From: an uncultured Alphaproteobacteria bacterium
Lineage (GTDB): Bacteria; Pseudomonadota; Alphaproteobacteria; Caulobacterales; Parvularculaceae
NCBI GenBank assembly: GCA_937895955.1
Contig: CALAZI010000205.1
Span: forward strand, 1 to 20,807
Length of the DNA stretch: 20,807 nucleotides
Direction: 5' to 3'
The notes beneath the pieces were generated by a model that saw only the letters and a program-made list of their open reading frames with translations, made no database searches and was not told where the DNA came from. Shown one piece after another: positions 14,486 through 20,807 of this stretch (within the stretch, counting starts at the first letter, position 1; each line of letters starts with the position of its first letter). The position numbers and the translations under genes were made by a program.

Positions 14486-15394
14486 ATGTCGCGACCGCAA
14501 AAAATCGCTCTCGCCCTGCATGGCGGCGCCGGCGCGCGCGCCGGCCGGGATTATTCGCAGGCCGAAGCGCACCTCGCCGATCTTTGCGCAAAGGGCGAGG
14601 CGATGCTGAAGAACGGCGCGTCTGCGATCGATGTCGTCGAGGCGATGGTCGTCGAGATGGAGCAATCCGGCCTCTATGTCGCCGGGCGCGGATCGGCGGT
14701 GAACAAGGCCGGCTATGTCGAGCTTGACGCATCAATCATGGAAGGCGGCCTTCAGGGCGATGACGCGGCGGCCAGGCGCCGCGCCGGCGCCATCGCCGCC
14801 GTCGCGCATCTGAAATCGCCGATCAAGGCGGCGCGCCTCATCATGGAAACGACGCCGCATGTGATGCTCGCAGGACGCGGCGCTGAAAATTTCTGCAGAT
14901 CGCAAGGAGCTGAATTCGTCGCCGACCCTGCGGCTTACTACACGGCCCCGATCGGCGTCACAAAAGACGAGATGCTGGAAAACGAACTCGGGCACGGCAC
15001 AGTCGGCGCCGTCGCGCTCGATGCCAGCGGCCGCCTCGCCGCAGCGACATCGACGGGCGGCGTCTTCGGCAAGCTCGAAGGGCGCGTCGGCGACACGCCG
15101 CTGATCGGCGCCGGCACCTGGGCGGATGAATATGTCGCCGCGTCCTGCACGGGGCTTGGCGAATATTTCATTCTCGCCGGCGGCGCGCAGGACGTCGCGA
15201 GCCGCGTTCGTTATCAGGGCGCCGATCTCGCCCAGGCGGCGCAAGGCATGATCAAGGATGTGGCGAAACAGGGCGGCAATGGCGGCGTCATCGCCGTCTC
15301 GCGCGAGGGCGAGATCGCCTTCGCCTGGAATTCGGGCGGCATGAAGCGCGCCGGCGTCGGTCCCGATCTGCCGCTCTTTGCAGCGACTTTCTAG
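14486..15394 (+). CDS. Isoaspartyl peptidase/L-asparaginase (Ntn-hydrolase, plant-type)
   Basis: This enzyme hydrolyses isoaspartyl dipeptides and/or asparagine. It belongs to the N-terminal-nucleophile family, which self-cleaves into alpha and beta subunits. From the chosen ATG it has 302 residues. ALHGGAG (11-17) is the family start, YVAGRGSAVNKAGYVELDASIMEG (split over 64-87) is the oxyanion region, and LGHGTVGAVALD places the autocleavage site before nucleophile Thr172; ATSTGG and GDTPLIGAGTWAD follow. The open frame extends back to 14435, but AAGGA lies 7 bases before 14486 and the conserved domain starts there. No signal peptide is seen, so it is cytoplasmic. A small unknown gene follows after 14 bases on the same strand. 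Asparaginase versus isoaspartyl peptidase preference cannot be set from sequence. Confidence 0.93.
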   Translation: MSRPQKIALALHGGAGARAGRDYSQAEAHLADLCAKGEAMLKNGASAIDVVEAMVVEMEQSGLYVAGRGSAVNKAGYVELDASIMEGGLQGDDAAARRRAGAIAAVAHLKSPIKAARLIMETTPHVMLAGRGAENFCRSQGAEFVADPAAYYTAPIGVTKDEMLENELGHGTVGAVALDASGRLAAATSTGGVFGKLEGRVGDTPLIGAGTWADEYVAASCTGLGEYFILAGGAQDVASRVRYQGADLAQAAQGMIKDVAKQGGNGGVIAVSREGEIAFAWNSGGMKRAGVGPDLPLFAATF

Positions 15395-15408
15395 GCGCGG
15401 CGGGGCCG

Positions 15409-15870
15409 ATGCGGCCAAGCGATCAACGCGAGCCGATCCGCGCCGGCGATGTCGTCACCGATGAAGCGGCGGAACGGATCTATCTAAGGCTCGTCAACCG
15501 AACATTGCCGCGGGCTGAATGGACCCATCCGGCGCATCTCGTCTTCGCAACCGTCCTGCTTGATCGCGTCGGCCTCGCGGCCGCGGAAGAAACGGCGCCC
15601 GGCCGCATTCGCGCCTATAACGAATCCGTCGGCGGCGTGAATGACGACAGCCAAGGGTATCATCACACGATCACGCTGTTCTTTCTGCGCCATATCGCAG
15701 CGTTTTTCGGCGCTGCGCCGCTTGACGGCGTCGGCGCGCGCGCAACGCGGCTTCTCGCCTCGCCGCTCGCCCTTCCCGATTATCCGCTGCGCTTCTATTC
15801 AAAAGAGCGGCTTTTTTCCGTCGACGCGCGCCGCAACTGGGCGGAGCCGGACCGAAACCCGACGGCCTAG
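15409..15870 (+). CDS. Conserved-looking protein of unknown function (HPAHL/GYHHT motifs)
   Basis: I cannot assign a function. The 153-residue soluble protein has no signal peptide or membrane segment. Its distinctive residues are clustered in polar motifs: W38-T-H40-P-A-H43-L, Y70-N71, N78, and G83-Y-H85-H86-T87. Invariant-looking His and Asn residues spaced like this suggest a metal or cofactor site, or a small all-helical catalytic domain; this is inference. The C-terminal third (PLRFYSKERLFSVDARRNWAEPD) is basic/aromatic. It begins 14 bases after the isoaspartyl peptidase stop, so the two are probably co-transcribed. Codon use matches its neighbours, supporting a real gene. Its stop overlaps the convergent M28 peptidase end by 4 bases. 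Confidence 0.8.
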   Translation: MRPSDQREPIRAGDVVTDEAAERIYLRLVNRTLPRAEWTHPAHLVFATVLLDRVGLAAAEETAPGRIRAYNESVGGVNDDSQGYHHTITLFFLRHIAAFFGAAPLDGVGARATRLLASPLALPDYPLRFYSKERLFSVDARRNWAEPDRNPTA

Positions 15871-17495
15871 TCGACGGCGAAAAGATCGCCGAAGAAGTCG
15901 CCCTCATTCCATGTCGGCGCCGCAGGCGCATCGGCGAGATCCCGCGCGACGCGATAATTCAACTCGGCGAAACGCGCGAGCGCCTCGTAATCGATCGGCA
16001 GAGAAATATCGTCCGACGGCCGATGATAATGATCGCGCAGGAAGCTCCGGAACGCTTTTTCACCGCCGTTTGAGAATCCCAGACGCAGGAATATGGCGGG
16101 CACGCCCGCCTTGACGAAGCTGTAGTGATCGGACCGGACGAAAAAATTCTCATCCGGCATCGGATCGGGCGCGAGCGCTATCCCCATCGCGCTCGCCGCT
16201 TTTTCAACCGTGGCGCCGATCGAAGACCGCTCAGCGCCGAAAGCGATGACGTCGGTGAAAGGGTAAAGCGCGACCGGCATGTCGATATTGATATTCGCGA
16301 CCGCGCGTCGCTGCGGGAACGGCGTGTTGATCGTCATATATTGCGAGCCGAGAAGTCCTTTTTCCTCGGCGGTCAGGGCGACGAAGGCGACGGTTCGTTT
16401 CGGGCGAACGCCCGATTCCGTCATCATGCGCGCAGCCTCAAGCATGACGGCGACGCCGCTCGCATTGTCGATGGCGCCGTTATTGATCGCATCCTCGTCC
16501 GGCTTTGCGCGCGCCGTTACGCCGATATGATCGAGATGCGCGGTCATGATGACGACTTCTCTTGAAAGGCGGCGATCGGACCCGCGAATGACGCCGATGA
16601 CGTTTGCGCTTGTCGTGTCGGAAAGGATCGATCGTCCGGAAATCGCCGCTTTCTTTTCCAGCGCGAATCCGGCCGGCGCGCCCTCGCCCTTCGCCTCTTT
16701 AGCAAGCAGCGCGTCATAGTCGACACGCTCCCCTGAAAACATCTTGCGCGCGCCTTCCTCGCTCATCGTCGCCACGGCGGCGACATCGGGCGCGGCGACG
16801 AAGGGGCGACCGTCTGGTCCGAAAAAAGTCATGCCGGCCGAGCGTGCGCCGCTGATGATGCGCGGCCATTTGTTTTTGGCGATCTCGGACCGCGTCGGCA
16901 TCGCGAGAAAACCGACGGCGCCGCGCGCGGCCGCGTCGCTCAGCTTGACCTCGCCCTTTGAGTAAAAGGCGCGCTTTTCCGTATTCATCCTGGGCGGCGC
17001 GCCGTCGAAGACGACGACTATTTTGCCTTTGACGTCGATCCCGGCGTAATCGTCTACGCCGTCCTCAGGCGCGGTGACGCCGTAGCCCGCATAAACGAGC
17101 GGCGCGTCGACGCCATAACCGGACCGCTTGTAGGAGCGGGCGGAAATGTAGTCTTCAAGATGAACAAGATCGATGGCGGCGCCCTTCGGCGATGAAACGG
17201 AGAAACGCGCGCCTTCAATATCGCGCACCGAGCTGCGAAGCTTGATGTGCTGGCGCCAGCCGCCCGGTCGCGGCGGCCTGAGGCCCAATTCTTTCATGCG
17301 CTCGATGACGTACTCGGCGGCGGCGTCATAACCGTCGGAGCCGGTCTCGCGGCCTTCGCGAGCGTCTTCGGCGAGATAGGCGACATCGGCGCGAATGCGA
17401 TCCTGCGAAAGATCGGATGCGCCGCGCGCATCGACAACGCCGAGGAGAACGGCGAAGAAAATCGCAGCGCTGGTGAAATTGACCCGCCCGCCCAT
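15867..17495 (-). CDS. Exported M28-family zinc aminopeptidase with PA domain
   Basis: This is a di-zinc exopeptidase of 542 residues. A signal peptide covers about residues 1-26 (hydrophobic AAIFFAVLLGVV), so it acts in the periplasm or outside. Residues about 110-260 hold an inserted protease-associated (PA) domain (VYAGYGVTAPEDGVDDYAGIDVKGKIVVV is split over 134-162). The M28 core has ligands H320 (TAHLDH), bridging D343 (GAIDNASG), E378 with general base E377 (LTAEEKGLLGS), D405 (NINIDM) and H491 (DHYHRPSDD), a complete set. The family contains aminopeptidases and carboxypeptidases; aminopeptidase is the likelier activity. The gene follows panD by 85 bases on the same strand and could share its transcript, though no functional link is obvious. 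Confidence 0.92.
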   Translation of the reverse strand: MGGRVNFTSAAIFFAVLLGVVDARGASDLSQDRIRADVAYLAEDAREGRETGSDGYDAAAEYVIERMKELGLRPPRPGGWRQHIKLRSSVRDIEGARFSVSSPKGAAIDLVHLEDYISARSYKRSGYGVDAPLVYAGYGVTAPEDGVDDYAGIDVKGKIVVVFDGAPPRMNTEKRAFYSKGEVKLSDAAARGAVGFLAMPTRSEIAKNKWPRIISGARSAGMTFFGPDGRPFVAAPDVAAVATMSEEGARKMFSGERVDYDALLAKEAKGEGAPAGFALEKKAAISGRSILSDTTSANVIGVIRGSDRRLSREVVIMTAHLDHIGVTARAKPDEDAINNGAIDNASGVAVMLEAARMMTESGVRPKRTVAFVALTAEEKGLLGSQYMTINTPFPQRRAVANINIDMPVALYPFTDVIAFGAERSSIGATVEKAASAMGIALAPDPMPDENFFVRSDHYSFVKAGVPAIFLRLGFSNGGEKAFRSFLRDHYHRPSDDISLPIDYEALARFAELNYRVARDLADAPAAPTWNEGDFFGDLFAVD

Positions 17496-17580
17496 GACGA
17501 CGCTCCCGTACCGTCGGGATATTAGGCCCTCCCGGCGGCGGCCCGGTCAACCGATCACGCGCGATTATTCGGCGCTGCGA

Positions 17581-17937
17581 TCAGAGTTTGCGTTCAATCG
17601 CATTGCCTTCGCCCATCAGCACGACCGTCGGCTTGCAGTCTTTCGCTTCTTCGGCGGGCATTTGGGCGTAGGCGGCTATGATGACGATGTCGCCGACGGC
17701 GGCGCGCCGCGCGGCGGCGCCGTTGAGCATGAATTCGCGCGAGCCGCGCTCGGCCGGCAAGGCGTAGGTTGTAAGCCGCTCGCCATTGGTGACGTTCCAG
17801 ACGGCGACCTGCTCGTGCGGAAGGATGTTCGCCGCGTCGAGTATATCCGCGTCGATCGCGATCGAGCCTTCATAATGAAGGTCGGTCATGGTCAGCCGGG
17901 CGCGGTGAATCTTCGATTTCAGCATGGTCAAAAGCAC
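17581..17937 (-). CDS. panD: Aspartate 1-decarboxylase (pyruvoyl enzyme)
   Basis: This enzyme makes beta-alanine from aspartate for pantothenate and coenzyme A. It has 118 residues. It is a self-processing zymogen: cleavage before Ser25 in LHYEGSIAID creates the pyruvoyl group. VWNVTNGERLTTYAL, ERGSREFMLNGAAARRAAVGD and IVIIAAYAQM are strongly conserved. The start is GTG at 17937, supported by GGAGGG about 5 bases upstream and by placing the cleavage Ser at residue 25, as in the E. coli enzyme; an internal ATG at 17925 would be too far from the ribosome site. A plausible promoter lies at 17996-18023. It is followed by the M28 peptidase gene on the same strand. Confidence 0.96.
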   Translation of the reverse strand: MLLTMLKSKIHRARLTMTDLHYEGSIAIDADILDAANILPHEQVAVWNVTNGERLTTYALPAERGSREFMLNGAAARRAAVGDIVIIAAYAQMPAEEAKDCKPTVVLMGEGNAIERKL

Positions 17938-17995
17938 GAAATCCCTCCATCTCGTGTCGGCGGAAGGCTCACGGCCTCGCCTAGGACGCGGCTCC

Positions 17996-18023
17996 CATAT
18001 ATGCTCTTGGTGAGTACAATCAA
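17996..18023 (-). promoter_or_regulatory. Possible panD promoter
   Basis: The minus strand shows TTGATT (18023-18018), a 16-base spacer and TATATG (18001-17996), each 4 of 6 to consensus. Initiation near 17988 gives a leader of about 50 bases. The same patch read on the plus strand contains TACAAT (18015-18020), a possible -10 for the divergent secreted-protein gene, but no matching -35 is seen. Confidence 0.4.
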
Positions 18024-18097
18024 GGCCGGTCTGGCCGGACGCATCATGGCGGTCCAGAATTGGCTTTCAGATTGAGCGGAAGGTCGAGGAAAGACGC

Positions 18098-19942
18098 ATG
18101 CCCAGATCACCCGGCGGAGCATTCATTGCGGCGTTGGCGTTTGCCGGCGCGCTTTGCGGCTTGACGAGCGACGCCGCCGAACAAAAGCGCACGCATCAGC
18201 TTCAACTCGGTCTCGGCTTCGCCGCGCCTTTCAACATGGAAGAGCCGTTTCTAGATCTTGCAAAAACAAGGAGCGCAACTTGGGAATTCGGCGTCGGCAA
18301 AGGACAACGCCTCGCCGCCGCCAAAGCGCTTGAAGCGGGTTATCTGGATCCAGCAACCTATATGCCCACGAAGAAGAGTCGCGAAACGAGCTATGCGGCC
18401 GTCGCGGTCTTTATGCCGAACGCGGATCGTTATTCTTCCTATTACGCCGGCGATTACGTGCTCGACTGGGACGGCGAAGCCTATGGCTTCATGCAGCGTT
18501 GGCCGAAATCGTTTGAGCGCCGCCGAACCGATAACTCGGTGGAATATTCGATGCCGAAGGCGGGAGCTAAAGGAGGGGCGCTTCGCTTTTCGGGCGTTGG
18601 CGACGGCTTCACGAGTTTCCGTCTTTACCGGAAAGAAAACGCGGCGCGGCTCGCCCGGGGAGAACTATGGAACCCGGATTTCATCAATTACGTTCGCCGT
18701 TACGACATCCTTCGCACAATGGATCTGCAATCCACGAACAACACCGTCATTCGGCGCTACGACCAGATCGCCAATCTCAACGAGCCATGGGGACAGGGCG
18801 GCGGCGCGACATGGCCTGAAGCTCCGTTTTACAGCATCCCCTATGAGATCTTGTTCAATCTAGGCGTCACGGCGGATGTCAAATTGTGGATGACTCTTCC
18901 GCCGCAGATCGGCGCGCCGATCAGCCCCGCCGATCCGTCCCTGCGCCAGGATAACCGGCCTTTTCGCATCAGCGGCAAGAAAGTCGGCGATCACGCCGCC
19001 GCGCATGTCAAAGAAACGCTCGCCAGCCCCGAATGGGAGAAATTCGCGACGGCGTTCGCCGATCGCTATGTCGCCTCGAAATACCCCCTCACCCGTCCGC
19101 TTTATCTCGAAGTCGGCAACGAGATCTGGAACAACGCGGGCGGATTTTACGTTTCGACAAATTACGCTGCCGGCATCGGCCGCGGGATCAACCCGAAATG
19201 GGGCATCGGTCAGGGATACGGCGTGCTGATCGGGCGTTACATGATGGCGCTCGAAACCGAATTCGCGCGCCGGAAAATCCGGCCGAATATCATCTACGTC
19301 GTCGCCAGCCACACCGCCAATCCGTGGCGGACGAAGGCGGCGCTGGAAGGCCTCTCCGCCTATCTCGTTCAAAACGGCGTTGATGCGGCGCGCTATCTCG
19401 ACATGACCGGCGTCGCCGCCACGAATTATTACGGACACTTCAATGAAATGTCGAAGGCGATGTTCGGCGTTTCCAAGCCTCAGCTTTACGCTCCGCTCTG
19501 GATCGAGGAAATCAAGAAGGATCCTGACGCCTTTGCGCGGCGGATTGAAACTCTGCTCACCGATGGTCCGAAAACCGTCAAGGCGAACGGCCCATGGATC
19601 GTTGCGCGATGGAAAGAGCATAAGACCTTGGCTGAGCGCGCCGGCAGTCATTTCATCGGCGGCTATGAAGGCGGCAGCCATCTTACGGCGCCGAAGGAAC
19701 TTGTTCGCTCGAAAATATTTCTCGACTGGTGGCTCGCCTGGCTTTGGAGCGACGCCGGCGCTGATGTCGGGCGTCGGATCAATCAGGAAATCATTGACGC
19801 ATTCCCCGGAACGATCGTCTCAAATTACAAAAGCATCGGCACGCTCGGGCCGGATGCGCCGTGGAATGACGGCCATTACTCGAAACCGACGCCGATGATG
19901 GATATGTGGGATGAATTCGCGAAACAGGTCCCGGCCAGGTGA
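18098..19942 (+). CDS. Exported glycoside-hydrolase-like protein (clan GH-A type barrel), substrate unknown
   Basis: This is a 614-residue secreted or periplasmic protein. A signal peptide covers about residues 1-27 (AFIAALAFAGALCGL, cleavage near DAAEQ). Residues about 95-180 look like a beta-domain (YYAGDYVLDWDGEAYGFMQRW). From about 195 a (beta/alpha)8 barrel is suggested: LYLEVGNEIWNN puts Glu342 after Asn341 at the end of strand 4, the clan GH-A acid/base position, and GGYEGGSH puts Glu524 at the strand-7 nucleophile position. This Asn-Glu/Glu arrangement is established for clan GH-A glycosidases; assignment here is inference. GAGGAA lies before the ATG. Alternatives are a carbohydrate-binding protein that has lost activity, or a cellulose/exopolysaccharide accessory factor. 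A further exported protein follows about 90 bases later. Confidence 0.75.
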   Translation: MPRSPGGAFIAALAFAGALCGLTSDAAEQKRTHQLQLGLGFAAPFNMEEPFLDLAKTRSATWEFGVGKGQRLAAAKALEAGYLDPATYMPTKKSRETSYAAVAVFMPNADRYSSYYAGDYVLDWDGEAYGFMQRWPKSFERRRTDNSVEYSMPKAGAKGGALRFSGVGDGFTSFRLYRKENAARLARGELWNPDFINYVRRYDILRTMDLQSTNNTVIRRYDQIANLNEPWGQGGGATWPEAPFYSIPYEILFNLGVTADVKLWMTLPPQIGAPISPADPSLRQDNRPFRISGKKVGDHAAAHVKETLASPEWEKFATAFADRYVASKYPLTRPLYLEVGNEIWNNAGGFYVSTNYAAGIGRGINPKWGIGQGYGVLIGRYMMALETEFARRKIRPNIIYVVASHTANPWRTKAALEGLSAYLVQNGVDAARYLDMTGVAATNYYGHFNEMSKAMFGVSKPQLYAPLWIEEIKKDPDAFARRIETLLTDGPKTVKANGPWIVARWKEHKTLAERAGSHFIGGYEGGSHLTAPKELVRSKIFLDWWLAWLWSDAGADVGRRINQEIIDAFPGTIVSNYKSIGTLGPDAPWNDGHYSKPTPMMDMWDEFAKQVPAR

Positions 19943-20034
19943 CGAATCGTCAAGCAATTGAATATCGGTCGCTTTCGCGGGTTTGCCCGACCGTCTTCAG
20001 AAGAGTAGACTGACGCATCGCTACGGGGGTCGCC

Positions 20035-20807
20035 ATGAATTCGTCATTCGTCGTTCGACTGTGGGCCGTCGCCGGGGCCGCGTTTCTTTCAATCAGCGGC
20101 GCAAACGCGCAATCGAACGAAAACGGCTACGGCGCCGATCCCGACGGCGACACCAATCCGGCGACGCTGACGCGCGCGGTCGCCAATATCGGCGCAACGG
20201 ATGTCCGGCTCGATCCGCGCTTTACGATCGTGACGTTCGAACCCCCGCCAGGCGCGCACAACAAACCTATCAAGGATTTTCTCGCGCCCCGCTACGGCGT
20301 CGGTTTTTCAAAAGGCCTGCGCTGGCAGATCTGCGACGACCAGCGTTATTATCAATATGACAGCCTTTGCACCTATATCAGGCCGCCATCCGGCTCCTAC
20401 GCCGCCTATTATCGCGACGACCAGAAACGGCCGCTGCATGTGACTTTCGATAAAGGGCCGGTTTGCGGCGTCGTTCTCTCGGTCTATCCGCCGGGCGGCA
20501 AGGAAGGCGAAATCTTCAAGGTCACGCTCGACGCCAAAAAAGAAGACGGCTCATCGGCGGGAAAGGCGAAAGTCGAATTCGCCTGGACGCAGGACACGTT
20601 CCGCTGGCGCGTCATGGCGGGCGGCTTCTTCCTCAAGGCCCCGGCGGCGAGCATGGACGTCACTGTCGCGCGCGCGAAGGATCAGGGCGACGTCTATCAG
20701 TTCCTGATCGACGATCTCGCTTATGTGACGGAAAATTGCGAAGAAGTCTTCGAACAAATTCGCGATGTCGCGGGATTTGTCGTATCGGACGACGGCGATA
20801 TTGAGGC
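20035..20807 (+). CDS. Exported protein of unknown function, N-terminal part (runs off the window)
   Basis: An open frame from ATG 20035 continues without a stop to the right edge (257 complete codons). GGGGGT lies 5 bases before the ATG. A Sec signal peptide is clear: MNSSFVVRLW, hydrophobic core AVAGAAFLSI, cleavage near ANA-QS (residue 25). The mature part has four cysteines (C100, C112, C144, C235), consistent with two disulfides, and several aromatic-rich stretches (RYYQYDSLCTYIRPP, SYAAYYRDD, FAWTQDTFRWRVMAGGFFL). I recognise no family. The end is acidic (VVSDDGDIE). It follows the GH-like secreted protein on the same strand and may be co-expressed, although the gap (19943-20034) has no clear terminator or promoter. 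Codon bias matches neighbouring genes, supporting a real gene. Confidence 0.8.
   Translation, partial: MNSSFVVRLWAVAGAAFLSISGANAQSNENGYGADPDGDTNPATLTRAVANIGATDVRLDPRFTIVTFEPPPGAHNKPIKDFLAPRYGVGFSKGLRWQICDDQRYYQYDSLCTYIRPPSGSYAAYYRDDQKRPLHVTFDKGPVCGVVLSVYPPGGKEGEIFKVTLDAKKEDGSSAGKAKVEFAWTQDTFRWRVMAGGFFLKAPAASMDVTVARAKDQGDVYQFLIDDLAYVTENCEEVFEQIRDVAGFVVSDDGDIE

Noticed and set aside
18860..19681. 273-codon minus-strand frame inside the GH-like gene
   Set aside because: Low-complexity Arg/Ala/Gly translation, no ribosome site, fully covered by a gene with a signal peptide and conserved motifs on the other strand.
19943..20034. CGGTCG...CGACCG repeat after the GH-like gene as a terminator
   Set aside because: The stem is short, the loop long, and no U-run follows on either strand.

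Overview
The window looks like a chromosomal, housekeeping-type segment from a GC-rich alphaproteobacterium. The evidence is strong G/C bias at third codon positions, long antisense open frames, a class II DAHP synthase, an amide-lipid-A-type Gfo/Idh plus DegT gene pair, an alphaproteobacterial-style Zur, and a tandem glycine riboswitch ahead of split-type glycine cleavage genes. I cannot name a genus. A caulobacterial or parvularculacean relative is only a guess. I see no tRNA, rRNA, insertion sequence, prophage or CRISPR array.

Layout. 1-2090 (minus): glycine cleavage operon gcvT-gcvH-gcvPA (the last runs off the left edge), preceded by a tandem glycine riboswitch and a plausible sigma-70 promoter. 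2120-3876 (minus): a Zur-type regulator with a TTG start and His-rich N-terminus, behind a tandem GTTATATC repeat that is probably its own operator, and upstream of it a repeat-domain/prolyl 4-hydroxylase fusion. 3904-7716: a complete ferric-iron ABC importer, split so that the ATPase and the lipoprotein binding protein lie on the minus strand and the permease on the plus strand, diverging from a short shared gap. 7702-11285 (minus): class II DAHP synthase, then a translationally overlapping oxidoreductase/aminotransferase pair that fits GnnA/GnnB (2,3-diamino sugar for lipid A).

11453-15870: a secreted metallo-beta-lactamase-fold hydrolase, a small exported protein facing it across two back-to-back terminators, an HxlR regulator with an SCP2-like C-terminal domain, phosphoglycerate mutase gpmA, an isoaspartyl peptidase/asparaginase and an unrecognised 153-residue protein. 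15867-17937 (minus): panD followed by an exported PA-domain M28 zinc aminopeptidase. 18098-20807 (plus): an exported 614-residue protein with glycoside-hydrolase clan A hallmarks, then the start of an unrecognised exported protein that runs off the right edge.

No single new multi-gene system stands out. The items most worth a second look are the hydroxylase fusion next to zur, the His-rich Zur and its direct-repeat operator, the HxlR-SCP2 fusion, the split iron importer, the putative lipid A diamino-sugar pair, the orphan GH-A-like secreted protein and the unknown 153-residue family.
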